Below, piece by piece: positions 28,701 to 37,400 of a stretch of 64,000 bases of DNA. Position 1 is the stretch's first letter, and each line of letters opens with the position of its first letter. The stretch lies in contig CALDIF010000066.1 in NCBI GenBank assembly GCA_937901905.1, positions 1 through 64,000 of the forward strand. Reading direction: 5' to 3'. The stretch comes from an uncultured Porphyromonadaceae bacterium (GTDB lineage Bacteria > Bacteroidota > Bacteroidia > Bacteroidales > Muribaculaceae). The notes below the pieces were generated by a model. The model worked only from the letters and a program-made list of their open reading frames with translations. It was not told where the DNA came from and ran no database searches. The position numbers and the translations under genes were made by a program.

Positions 28701-29419
28701 ATAGCCTGTGTGAGATAGGGAATAGCCTTGTCGGCAAGGTTTTGTCTCGCATAATAGTCGGCAAAGGCGAGGTTGGCAAGGGCCCTGACTCTACCGTTTT
28801 CAATTTTTTCGGGGTGTACGCGAGCAAGGATATTATCGGCCTCGGTGGGCCAGTCAAGAGCGCAATAACACAGTGCCTCCCACACCATTGATTCTTGTAC
28901 CAAATCGGGCTTCCACGTGAAATGTCGGTAGATATAGCGGAATGTCGCTGCCGCATCGAGAAACTCGCCCTTCATATACTCCGCCTTGGCAAGAGTGAAC
29001 CACGCGTTGTGAATAAAGGGGTTATACTCGTCGCGTTTGAGCCACTCCTTATACTTGGGGTCGTTGCTCTTACCGCTCTTGCGCTTGGGTTTCTTTTTGA
29101 TGGAATGCAGGCTGATTGCCTTTTGCATCTTCTCGATGGTGCGGTCAAACGAGCCTGTGGGTTGGGGTGCTTTAGGGTTATTGCGTGCCTCGGCAGGGTG
29201 AATGAAAAGGCGTTGGGAATAATCGTCCTCGTACTTATCCTCCATCTCCTTGAGTTGCTCGTCGTAGTTGGTCTTACCGTGATAATAGACGTTATAGCGC
29301 GTGGTGAAAGCCTGCCAAAAGCGCGAGCCGGCAGTGTTCTTGCGCGCGCTGCAGCCTTGCAGCAGCAAGGCGACAACCAACAAGACGAGTGGTGGGATAT
29401 GTCGCTTGACGATAGACAT
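25727..29419 (-). CDS. porW: PorW/SprE-like T9SS lipoprotein with TPRs and a very basic/acidic C-terminal tail
   Basis: The 1230-aa protein has a lipoprotein signal peptide (LLLQGC, acyl-Cys23), then RFWQAFTTRYNVYYHGKTNY, a hallmark of PorW/SprE proteins, and many TPR-like repeats across about 130-900. Residues about 940-1060 are acidic and low in complexity (VDEDVSHG, DTDLHEGD). From about 1080 to the end there is a long Glu/Lys/Arg/Gln stretch with the repeated unit EQKAKEQERK, which is predicted to form a single helix or coiled coil. In Porphyromonas and Flavobacterium, PorW/SprE is an outer-membrane-associated lipoprotein needed for type IX secretion and gliding. It sits directly upstream of porX, giving a T9SS pair. 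The charged tail is longer than I would expect for the family (judged from memory). Confidence 0.88.
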   Translation of the reverse strand: MSIVKRHIPPLVLLVVALLLQGCSARKNTAGSRFWQAFTTRYNVYYHGKTNYDEQLKEMEDKYEDDYSQRLFIHPAEARNNPKAPQPTGSFDRTIEKMQKAISLHSIKKKPKRKSGKSNDPKYKEWLKRDEYNPFIHNAWFTLAKAEYMKGEFLDAAATFRYIYRHFTWKPDLVQESMVWEALCYCALDWPTEADNILARVHPEKIENGRVRALANLAFADYYARQNLADKAIPYLTQAIDGTGGQQKVRLNFLLGQLYEQTGQKDLAYLAYKRAGSSSGSTYRTKFNARIKQSAVYAGDNIEGEVRSLKHMTRYDRNSEYLDQIYYAIGNLYLSRRDTVHAIENYVLAAKKSTRNGIDKAISQLTLGGVYFARHEYDLAQPCYAEGIAAVSETYPNYKMLKRRSDVLDELAVYSQNVTLQDSLLHLSELSPDELDKVIKKIIADLKKKEKEEKDEAQRQEYLANQGAQGSLIKQDPNAPTDFQINTDKSWYFYNTATKNAGKTAFQQLWGNRKLEDNWRRRDKTTFSLGDETPPDDDGLSSGNDSIPGDTVAAKTDAPQLTKEQRDSVKRSEDPHFPEYYLKQIPRTEEQIQAAHEIIQEGLYNMGVILKDKLEDYDAAAVEFNRLMERYPENTYRLEVYYNLYLMYMRVGDISRAEEYRERLTTEFADTKYGQALQDPSYFENLKNMMSEQESMYATAYDAYLAGNNKVVHDSYAAMMRKYPLSKIMPKFMFIDALSYVTERDYEQFQTTLKDMLQRYPDTDITPTASSIVKQLNAGRKIEGGSGNVRGMLWSTRLTSDTTAADLERKFTPFSEDYDKPQVFVLLYPTDSVSSNLLLYEVARHNFNTFVLRDYDLELMSFGRLGLLVVRGFENFDEVKHYRSIFEADTSLNISSQVHVVLIGSDNFELLLNEGRSFEDYFNYLEEINDTEHGKLEQVADDSPVDEDVSHGAWEEVDDGDLDDTDLHEGDKPVAQDTDVPVGEGQRHVTAPDSVAVVNTDVTPVVPVDSVAVGDVVKPVDTAALTDSVATDVVEPDLPDNDGDTLDADTGEPFELTEVDPDADARTQAKQRKALEKQQKELEKRRRKAEQAEQKRREREEQERLEAEEQASRDRERAQQDKWRTKQLAEQAHRDSIADAKKQREKDRELQRKLKKQEQKEKQKLREQQRKQREKERKAEQKAKEQERKAKAKQREQERKQREKQRKAEQKAKEQERKQRERERKAARGK

Positions 29420-29482
29420 CTTCAGGAAAACGAATTAACTGCGATTGCTCACTATATAACGCGTGAAACCGGTGTTTTATTG

Positions 29483-29914
29483 CTATTGTTCGGCGAGCAA
29501 CATCATCAGTTCGTCGCGTATCACCGCCGGCATCGCGATGCCGCGACGCCTGATGCTGTGTTGCCACGGAGCCCTGTCGGCAGGCAACAGGGTGTACAAC
29601 ACGTCGCGCCACTGCTCAATCTCGGCATCGTTGTAGTCGTTCTCACCGCGACCGGCATACACATCAAGTTCCTCGTCGTCAAAGTAGGGGGGCTTGCAGG
29701 CTGTAATCAACTCATCTGCCACAAGTTGCGCCGTCGGGCAAGTGGTGTGAAGGGCGCAATCGTCGTCATCGCACGCGGTTGCCGACACGGCATCGGGCTG
29801 TCCCGGCTCACCGGCGTGAGCGTCGTGCTTATCGGCATTGACACGGTCGAGCAAATAAAGCACGGCACCGGTCAAGCCCAACACACCGAGTAAGATTAAT
29901 ACAGGCTCCGCCAT
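29483..29914 (-). CDS. Conserved small membrane-anchored protein with a Cys/His cluster
   Basis: The 143-aa protein has one N-terminal membrane helix (about 4-22, VLILLGVLGLTGAVLYLL). A middle segment holds CDDDDCALHTTC, that is, three Cys and a His in a metal-site-like arrangement. The conserved-looking region YFDDEELDVYAGRGENDYND leads to EIEQWRDVLYTLLP. Similar Bacteroidales proteins are often listed as hypothetical or, without good reason, phospholipase. It starts 3 bases after the CotH stop and lies 63 bases before porW, so a link with the secretion genes is possible. No function is assigned. Confidence 0.75.
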   Translation of the reverse strand: MAEPVLILLGVLGLTGAVLYLLDRVNADKHDAHAGEPGQPDAVSATACDDDDCALHTTCPTAQLVADELITACKPPYFDDEELDVYAGRGENDYNDAEIEQWRDVLYTLLPADRAPWQHSIRRRGIAMPAVIRDELMMLLAEQ

Positions 29915-29917
29915 AGA

Positions 29918-31501
29918 CTACTGCGCACCGTTCAACACATTGGACTTGGTGGTGAAATAGTTGTTGCGTCGTTCAAGCAGACGATATTCACCGTGATTGC
30001 CCCATGAAGCGGGTTCGTCTTTAATCTCGGTGTCCTCGCCCGTGTCGTTGGCGACATAGGGGGCTATCATCTGTTGCCAACGGGTGATGCGCGCTGTCGC
30101 GTCGTTATAGTGCATCAAGTCGGCAGCATCGTCAACGGCTTGCTTGAGATACTTGACATACAAGGCATGGAAGTCGTCAAACTCCAGCAAACGCCTGATC
30201 AACGGCGACGCATCACCGCCCCAGCGCAACGGATCCTGACGACCCGAATCGTTTTGAACACCGCAGTTTAACGATGTTCCCAACGTGTTGTCGTAATCGT
30301 AGGGAATGAAGTAAACTTTGTAGTCGTACAGATCCTCGGTGGTGAAATAGAGATAGAAATTATTACCGTTGTTCCAATAGTCGTCCCACATACCGACGGC
30401 TACATTGATGGCGTAGGTGCGCAACAACAAGTCGACATCGCAAACCTCGTTAATCCACTTGTAGAAACTGTCACGGGCCTTGCCGTTGAGTTTGAGTTGG
30501 AAATCGATGAGTTGTGCTTTAGCGTTGTCAAAACGCTTGGTATTGGTTTGCAGCGTGTAGGAGTGCTTGTCATCGCTGTCGTCATCGTACCAGTAGTCAC
30601 CGTCGGTGTTGTTGAGCGTCGCGGGGTGAGTCGAGTAACGACATTTCCACAAGTTGCCCTTGTGGGTGCCGAAAGTGTCCTCGGTGTCACGTCGTTTGAG
30701 CCAATTCTCATCAATAGGTTCAATCATCTCGTACACACCGTAATACACCTCCTTGGGGTCTCCCTCGACATGAAGCCACAGGCGACAATACACGTCACGC
30801 GAGCCGGTCCACACGCCGGCACGACGGAACAGGTCGTAGCAAAACATTTCGCGCACATACGACGGGTCATCTTTCGCCCACTTGAGATGCAACTTGCGCA
30901 CGCCCCTTATCGTGTGTTCCTCGTCTTTGACAAACTTACGCAAATTAATTCCGAAGTGAGCGTGGTGCCAGTCGGTGCGACCCGCCCTGTGCGTCTCGCC
31001 CTTGCTGCCCTCGGGGCGACGACGCGATGTGTTGCCCTTGAGACGCAACCCGATGTCGTTAATTGCCGTTTCAACACCGTCGACACCCACGTACCGGCAA
31101 TTAGCCATCACGTACTGTGTCGTTTGGGGATTGGCGTCGTACAGCGACAAGAGCGCGTTCCACTCGTCGAGCGGAACCGAGAGGTGCAGTTCGGGCAAGG
31201 TAGTGGCGGTCTCGTCCCAAACGTAGTCCTCGGCAGTGCGAACCCACTCGCGCCGTTCATTCATGATTAGATCGAGTATGATATTGACATCGGCCACGTT
31301 GACCTCTCCGTCACCGTTGATGTCGTACAAGTCGGCGTACTGCGCTTCGGTCAAAATGTGATTGAGTACTACGTTCACATCGGCCACGTTGACATCGTTG
31401 TCAGCGTTGGTATCACCGCGCAACACCACAGCGGCACGGACGTTAACAGCCGAACTCACCGCCAAGCATGCAACAAAAAGAAAACCAAAAGTGCGTTTCA
31501 T
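29918..31501 (-). CDS. CotH-kinase-family protein with N-terminal dockerin-like repeats
   Basis: The 527-aa exported protein has a signal peptide (MKRTFGFLFVACLAVSSAVNVRA). Two dockerin type I-like calcium loops follow: GDTNADNDVNVADVNVVLNH and DINGDGEVNVADVNIILDLI (residues about 28-80). The rest is a CotH domain: LRLKGNTSRRRPEG, LRKFVKDEE, VREMFCYDLFRRAG, YCRLWLHVEG, YGVYEMIEPIDENWL and the acidic FIPYDYDNTLG motif. CotH proteins are atypical protein kinases first known from spore coats; related domains occur in secreted bacterial and fungal proteins. No T9SS sorting domain is visible at the C-terminus. The frame is open to 31528, but a -7 box at 31526-31533 supports ATG 31501. It is the first gene of the run to the adenosyltransferase. 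Confidence 0.88.
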   Translation of the reverse strand: MKRTFGFLFVACLAVSSAVNVRAAVVLRGDTNADNDVNVADVNVVLNHILTEAQYADLYDINGDGEVNVADVNIILDLIMNERREWVRTAEDYVWDETATTLPELHLSVPLDEWNALLSLYDANPQTTQYVMANCRYVGVDGVETAINDIGLRLKGNTSRRRPEGSKGETHRAGRTDWHHAHFGINLRKFVKDEEHTIRGVRKLHLKWAKDDPSYVREMFCYDLFRRAGVWTGSRDVYCRLWLHVEGDPKEVYYGVYEMIEPIDENWLKRRDTEDTFGTHKGNLWKCRYSTHPATLNNTDGDYWYDDDSDDKHSYTLQTNTKRFDNAKAQLIDFQLKLNGKARDSFYKWINEVCDVDLLLRTYAINVAVGMWDDYWNNGNNFYLYFTTEDLYDYKVYFIPYDYDNTLGTSLNCGVQNDSGRQDPLRWGGDASPLIRRLLEFDDFHALYVKYLKQAVDDAADLMHYNDATARITRWQQMIAPYVANDTGEDTEIKDEPASWGNHGEYRLLERRNNYFTTKSNVLNGAQ

Positions 31502-31525
31502 GAGGCATAATAATCTTACAAACTG

Positions 31526-31533
31526 CAAATGTA
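31526..31533 (-). promoter_or_regulatory. -7 box (TACATTTG) for the CotH-porW-porX run
   Basis: A TAnnTTTG match on the minus strand 25 bases before ATG 31501, giving a leader near 19 nt. The spacer to the obg promoter also holds the dyad GCAAAT...ATTTGC (31567-31584). Confidence 0.5.
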
Positions 31534-31639
31534 CACATAAATCTCAAAACAGACTGCAACAATGACGCAAATTTGACGATTTGCACTTAAAGTGTATCAA
31601 TAGTACATCATAATCCGTCAAGCATGAACAGACACAAAA

Positions 31640-31671
31640 TTTGTAGGCAAATTTTCTTTTCAGTACCTTTG
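31640..31671 (+). promoter_or_regulatory. Bacteroidota promoter for obg (TTTG - 20 bp - TACCTTTG)
   Basis: The -33 TTTG at 31640-31643 and -7 TACCTTTG at 31664-31671 are spaced by 20 bases, the best two-part promoter in the window. The leader to ATG 31774 is about 97 nt. Confidence 0.8.
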
Positions 31672-31773
31672 CAAACGCGTTAGGCGACGTGTCAACATCG
31701 TCGGCGTTTCGATTTCAACTTTTTTAATCTGTTACAAGGCACTTGTCCCCCCAAGTGTCCGCATTGACAAGTC

Positions 31774-33006
31774 ATGGCTGAAAGCAATTTTATCGATTAC
31801 GTGAAAATATTGTGTCGCAGCGGTAACGGCGGTGCCGGCTCGGCTCATCTGCATCGCGCCAAATATATTCCCAAAGGCGGTCCCGACGGCGGCGACGGCG
31901 GTCGTGGCGGTCACGTGTTGTTGCGCGGCAACCGCAACCTGTGGACACTGATACACCTCAAGTATCAACGCCACGTTTTCGCGACCGACGGTCAAGCCGG
32001 TTCCGAAAACACGAGTACCGGCAAGCAAGGCGAGGATCGCGTGATTGAAGTGCCTTGCGGCACAGCCGTGTACGATGCCGACACCGGCGAATTCTTGTGC
32101 GACGTGACAGAACACGGTCAAGTGGTGCGCTTGCTGCGCGGCGGACGTGGCGGATTGGGCAACGCCCGCTTCAAGACAGCAACGCGCCAAACACCGCGAT
32201 TTGCCCAACCGGGCGAGCGCGGCATCGAAAAAGCCGTCGTTCTCGAACTGAAATTGCTTGCCGACGTGGGACTTGTCGGCTTTCCCAATGCAGGCAAGAG
32301 CACGCTGTTATCGGTGATAAGCGCAGCAAAACCCAAAATCGCCGACTACCCTTTCACGACACTCGAACCCAACTTGGGTATAGTGAGTTATCGCGACATG
32401 CAGTCCTTTGTCATGGCCGACATTCCGGGCATCATTGAGGGAGCCTGCGAGGGACGCGGACTGGGCTTGCGTTTCCTGCGTCACATCGAACGCAACGCGG
32501 TGCTGCTGTTCATGATACCCGCCGACAGCGATGACATCACCCGCGAGTACAACGTGCTCGTCAATGAGTTGACAACGTTCAACCCCGACCTCGCCGACAA
32601 ACCGCGCGTACTGGCAATCACCAAGAGTGACATGCTCGACGACGAACTCCTCGAACAGATGCGCCCTTTGTTGCCCGGGGACGTAGAAACCGTGTTTATC
32701 AGCAGCGTGGCGAACCGCGGATTGACGGCATTGAAAGACCTGCTGTGGCGCACCATTAACGACGAGCACAATAGGGTGCCCGACACCGCAGCACGACACG
32801 ACCTTGACGCACGACATCGCGAGCGCGACGAAGACGACTTCATTTTCGGTTCGCCCGAAAACGACCTTGAAACCGACGAACAACCCGACGGTGACGGTGG
32901 CGGACGCATGATAGGAAAGGGCAGCAAGCAGTGGAATGAGGAATATTGGGCAGAAGACTACATTGATCCTGATGCCGACTTTCAAGTTGTCAGCGACGAC
33001 GACTGA
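31774..33006 (+). CDS. obg: Obg/CgtA ribosome-assembly GTPase
   Basis: The 410-aa protein starts with the glycine-rich Obg fold ([35 protein letters not shown]), followed by the GTPase domain: G1 GFPNAGKST (about 169-177), G2 [13 protein letters not shown]3 ADIPGII and G4 TKSD. It acts on the late 50S subunit and links ribosome assembly to ppGpp. An acidic C-terminal tail (about 335-410) replaces the OCT domain, as is usual in Bacteroidota. It has its own promoter; adk, which I recall near obg in related genomes, is absent here. Confidence 0.95.
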   Translation: MAESNFIDYVKILCRSGNGGAGSAHLHRAKYIPKGGPDGGDGGRGGHVLLRGNRNLWTLIHLKYQRHVFATDGQAGSENTSTGKQGEDRVIEVPCGTAVYDADTGEFLCDVTEHGQVVRLLRGGRGGLGNARFKTATRQTPRFAQPGERGIEKAVVLELKLLADVGLVGFPNAGKSTLLSVISAAKPKIADYPFTTLEPNLGIVSYRDMQSFVMADIPGIIEGACEGRGLGLRFLRHIERNAVLLFMIPADSDDITREYNVLVNELTTFNPDLADKPRVLAITKSDMLDDELLEQMRPLLPGDVETVFISSVANRGLTALKDLLWRTINDEHNRVPDTAARHDLDARHRERDEDDFIFGSPENDLETDEQPDGDGGGRMIGKGSKQWNEEYWAEDYIDPDADFQVVSDDD

Positions 33007-33045
33007 TTGGCACATCACCCGTCGGGTCAGCCGTTTTTAACCCAA

Positions 33046-33100
33046 CTCGACTACTCGACCGCTCGACTACTCGACAATTCGAGCGGTAAAGTCGCTCGAA
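33046..33100. repeat. Tandem CTCGACTACTCGAC repeat and hairpin downstream of obg
   Basis: Two identical 14-mers start at 33046 and 33062 (16-bp period). They are followed by the dyad TTCGAGCG (33078-33085) / CGCTCGAA (33093-33100), which may terminate obg. Confidence 0.65.
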
Positions 33101-33151
33101 AAAGTGTAAATCAAGCCGATAACATCGTGTTTTTCAATAATATACACAACC

Positions 33152-34471
33152 ATGCTCAAACGCAAAATCGAACAAACATTGTTCCGCTGGAAACAACACA
33201 AGGGGCACAAACCACTTGTGATAAAAGGGTGTCGGCAGTGTGGCAAGACAAGTTCGGTGCTTAAATTCGCTCGCGAAAACTACAAGCACGTCGTTTATCT
33301 CAACTTCCAGGAGCATCGTGAATACAGATCCATTTTCAAAGGTTCTCTTGATGTAGCCACACTCATCTTCAATATAACAATCGTGCTTCCCAAAGCCAGG
33401 TTTATTCAAGGGGAAACCTGCTTGATTTTAGATGAAATACAGGAGTGTCCGGCAGCGCGTGCTTCATTGAAGTTTTTTAAACTTGACGGCAGATATGATG
33501 TCATTTGCACCGGGTCTCTATTGGGTGTGTCGGGATATTCCGGGGCACACGACACCGACAACACGTCAATACCTGTAGGTTACGAACAAATCATAACGAT
33601 GTACCCTATGGACTTTGAAGAATGGTTGTGGGCAAACGGAATAGAAGACAAGCACATCGAATATTTGAGAGAATGTCTCGCAAGCAGAACACCGGTAAAT
33701 GACATTGTTCATGAACGCATGAGGCAATTACTGTTGCGCTACACTATTGTCGGGGGAATGCCCGATGCGATTAATACATTTTTCGAGACCGATGATTTCA
33801 ACGAGGTTGTCGACATCCAACGTGGCATTGTAAACGAGTATCGGGACGATATGATCAAATATGCCGCCTCCACCGACAAGTCTCGCATACGAGAGTGTTT
33901 CAATTCAATACCGGCTCAATTGGCACGAGAGAATAAGAAATTCTCATACGCGATAATTACCAAGGGAGCCCGTTCACGCGATTATCGCGGCAGTTTACAA
34001 TGGATTGAAGATGCCGGCATTATACGTCGATGTTACAACACATTATCCACCGAGTTGCCATTAGAGGGCAACGTGCTCGGTGATTCATTCAAAGTTTATA
34101 TGTCCGATATAGGCTTGCTGATCTCAATGCTTGACGACGGCACTCTTTGGAACATTCTACAAGGCGAGACGCTCACTTACAAAGGAGCGATTTTTGAGAA
34201 TTTGGTTGCCGACATCTTGGGTAAAAAAGGCCGAAAACTTTATTACTTCAGGAAAGACTCGGGACTGGAGATAGATTTCCTGATTCACCTTGACGGTGAA
34301 TGTGTCCCGCTTGAGTGTAAGGCAAGCACCGGCAACGCCAAGTCGCTGAAGACCGTGCTAAACCACCCCGAGCACTATCATGTGAACAGAGCCGTTAAGG
34401 TGGGCGATTATAACATCGGTCAGAGCGACAAAATCCTCACGATACCGTTTTACTTGCTTTTTCTGTTGTAA
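33152..34471 (+). CDS. AAA_14/DUF4143-family ATPase
   Basis: The 439-aa protein has an AAA domain with Walker A KGCRQCGKTSS (about 25-35), Walker B LILDEIQECP (about 90-99) and the sensor-like VICTGSLLG. The C-terminal DUF4143 domain ends in the nuclease-like region KLYYFRKDSGLEIDFLIHLDGECVPLECKAS, with a D...E-x-K pattern. Such ATPases are common, often single and mobile in bacteria and archaea; their role is unknown. Composition is more AT-rich than in obg or mfd, and the gene is followed after 20 bases by the convergent mfd end. This suggests a recent arrival (inference). Confidence 0.88.
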   Translation: MLKRKIEQTLFRWKQHKGHKPLVIKGCRQCGKTSSVLKFARENYKHVVYLNFQEHREYRSIFKGSLDVATLIFNITIVLPKARFIQGETCLILDEIQECPAARASLKFFKLDGRYDVICTGSLLGVSGYSGAHDTDNTSIPVGYEQIITMYPMDFEEWLWANGIEDKHIEYLRECLASRTPVNDIVHERMRQLLLRYTIVGGMPDAINTFFETDDFNEVVDIQRGIVNEYRDDMIKYAASTDKSRIRECFNSIPAQLARENKKFSYAIITKGARSRDYRGSLQWIEDAGIIRRCYNTLSTELPLEGNVLGDSFKVYMSDIGLLISMLDDGTLWNILQGETLTYKGAIFENLVADILGKKGRKLYYFRKDSGLEIDFLIHLDGECVPLECKASTGNAKSLKTVLNHPEHYHVNRAVKVGDYNIGQSDKILTIPFYLLFLL

Positions 34472-34490
34472 CAACAACAAAGACAGTGCG

Positions 34491-37400
34491 TTACACCGAC
34501 GGCAAGGCTGAGATTGAGTTAAGCACGTCAAGCGCGGTACTCACATTGGGCACACGTTCAATCACGATGGAGCGTCGCCCGTTTTTCTCACGTATGCGAC
34601 ATCGCTGCGGATTGAGTTGCATGTAGTGCAAGATGCGACCGAAAGCCGTGCTTTGATAATAGGCGACGTTCTCGTCGCCGACGAAGTAGACATACATCAT
34701 GCCACCCTTGAGTGCTACCTTGACGATGCCGAGACGGCAAGCCAGCCGGCGCAGCGGCACTATCTTGATGAGTTCGGCCGCCATCTCGGGTATTGCGCCG
34801 AAACGGTCTACCATTCTTTCTTCAAAAGCCGCCACCTGTTCGGGCGTTGTCATGCTGTCCAACTCACGGTAAAGGTTGATGCGTTCACCCTCTTGAGGCA
34901 CCCATGTTGCCGGGAACATCAATTCAAGATCGGTGTCAATGGTGCAATCGCTCACATAGGTTGTTTCCTCGCCGGTGAGTGCAGCCTGTTCACTCGACTC
35001 GTCGGCAAACGTGTCGCTGAACTCCTCGGTCTTCAACTCCAACACGGCTTCCCGTAAAATCTTTTGGTATGTCTCGTAGCCGAGGTCGGCGATAAAACCG
35101 CTCTGCTCGGCACCGAGCAGGTTGCCGGCACCACGAATGTCAAGATCCTGCATGGCGATGTGAATGCCGGCACCGAGGTCGCTGAAACTCTCAATCGCTT
35201 GCAAGCGGCGACGTGCAATGGTAGTAAGGGGCACGCCTGCCGGAACGAGCAAATAGCAGAAAGCCTTGCGTGAACTGCGCCCTACTCGTCCACGCAACTG
35301 ATGCAGTTCGCTGAGTCCGAAGTTTTGAGCATTGTTAATGATAATAGTTCCCGCGTTGGGCATGTCAATTCCGTTTTCGATAATCGTCGTGGCAATCAAC
35401 ACATCGTTCCTGTGGTCGGCAAAGTCGATGATTGTCTGCTCCAACAGTTCCGGCTCCATGCGACCGTGCGCAACCGCCACGCGGGCATCAGGCACGAGAC
35501 GGCGCACCATGTGTTCCAATTTTTCAAGTCCCTCAATGCGATTGTTGATAACAAAGACCTGTCCGCCACGGCTCAACTCAAAATTGACAGCCTCGGAGAT
35601 GGTGTCGTCGTTGAGTGTACTGATTGTGGTGAGAATGGGTTGTCGATTGGCGGGCGGAGTGGTGATGGCACTCAGGTCACGTGCGCCCATCAGCGAGAAT
35701 TGCAACGTTCGCGGAATGGGGGTCGCGCTCATGGTGAGAGTGTCCACGTTCACCTTGAGTTGTTTCAAGCGTTCCTTGACGGCGACACCGAACTTTTGTT
35801 CCTCGTCGATTATCAGTAGTCCCAAATTGGCAAAACGCACCGATTTCCCTATCAGTTTGTGTGTGCCTATGATGATGTCAATCTTGCCGTCGGCAAGATC
35901 CTTGAGAAGAGCGCGCAAGTCCTTGGGCGACCGGGCGCGACTCATGTAATCGACACGCACGGGAAACTCCTTGAGTCGCTCGGTAAAGGTGCGCCAATGC
36001 TGGAAAGCGAGAACCGTAGTAGGCACCAACACAGCGGTTTGCATGCCGTCGACGGCAGCCTTGAACGCAGCGCGAATTGCGACCTCGGTCTTGCCGAAAC
36101 CCACATCACCGCAAATCAAGCGATCCATGGGGCGAGCACTCTCCATGTCGGCTTTCACGGCACGCGTCGCTTTGAGTTGATCGGGGGTGTCCTCATAAAT
36201 GAACGACGCTTCCAACTCTTGTTGCAAGTATCCGTCGGGCGAGAACGCGTGCCCCTGTTCCTGCCTACGCTTGGCATACAATTGTATCAAGTCGCGAGCA
36301 ATATCTTTCAACCGACTCTTGGTGCGGCTCTTCAACTTGTGCCACGCGCCGCTGCCCAACTTGTGCAGGTGCGGTTCCTCTCCCTCGCGACCACGATATT
36401 TCGACAACTTGTGCAACGAGTGGATAGACACAAAAATTTGGTCTCCACCGTGATAGGTCAACTTTATCATCTCTTGCACGGTGCCGTTAACTGCCGTGCG
36501 CAACAAACCGCCGAAGCGTCCCACACCGTGATCCTCATGGACAATGTAGTCGCCCGGTTCAATTTGTTGCAGTTCGCGCAAGGACATTGCGAGTTTGCCG
36601 CTGCGAGCACGCTCGCTGCGCAATGTGTACTTGTGGAAGCGGTCAAAAATCTGGTGATCGGTGAAGATGCAAATTTTCTTATCCTCGTCGACAAAACCCT
36701 CATGCAAAGTTCCCTCTATCGGCTCGAAGGTGATATTGTCACCACGGTCGGCAAAGATGGTGCGCAAGCGTTCGATTTGCTTGTCGCTGTCGCTACCGAT
36801 ATATAAGGTGTAGCCGGAGTCGAGGTATCGGGTCAGCGATTGGGCAATGAGGTCAAAATTCTTGTGGTACACCCCTTGAGGGGAGCAGTTACAAGAAACA
36901 CGGGCATCGCCACGAGTCGCACTTTCGCCGGGCAACACCGTGATGCGCCTCAAGTCGTTGACGGTTGCTGCAAAACGGGCGGTATCCACCACACGTTGCA
37001 GCGCATGGACATCACTCTCGTCGGCAATCAGCGCACTCTCGCTCATTGTCTCACGACCGATGTCGGCAACACGCGCGACGACGTGTCTCATGTCGTGTAC
37101 GACAACGACAGTTTCATCGCCGCAAAACTCGGGGAGTGACACACCGGACGTCGTGTCACCGCCCTGTGCTCCCATCAGGCTGACACTGTCGAGGCGTTCC
37201 TTGCTCAACTGCGTTTCCACATCAAAGGTGCGAATGCTGTCGATTTCGTCACCGAAGAAGTCGATGCGCAACGGCAATTCGCCCGTGAAAGAGAACACAT
37301 CAAGCAACGAGCCGCGCACCGCCAACTGTCCCGGCTCGTACACGTAGTCAACACGCACGAAGCCCATGTCGGCGAGACGGTGCGCGACATCAAGCATATC

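Noticed and set aside
35859..36806. 315-codon plus-strand frame inside mfd
   Set aside because: Antisense of the Mfd motor domain with no family signal.
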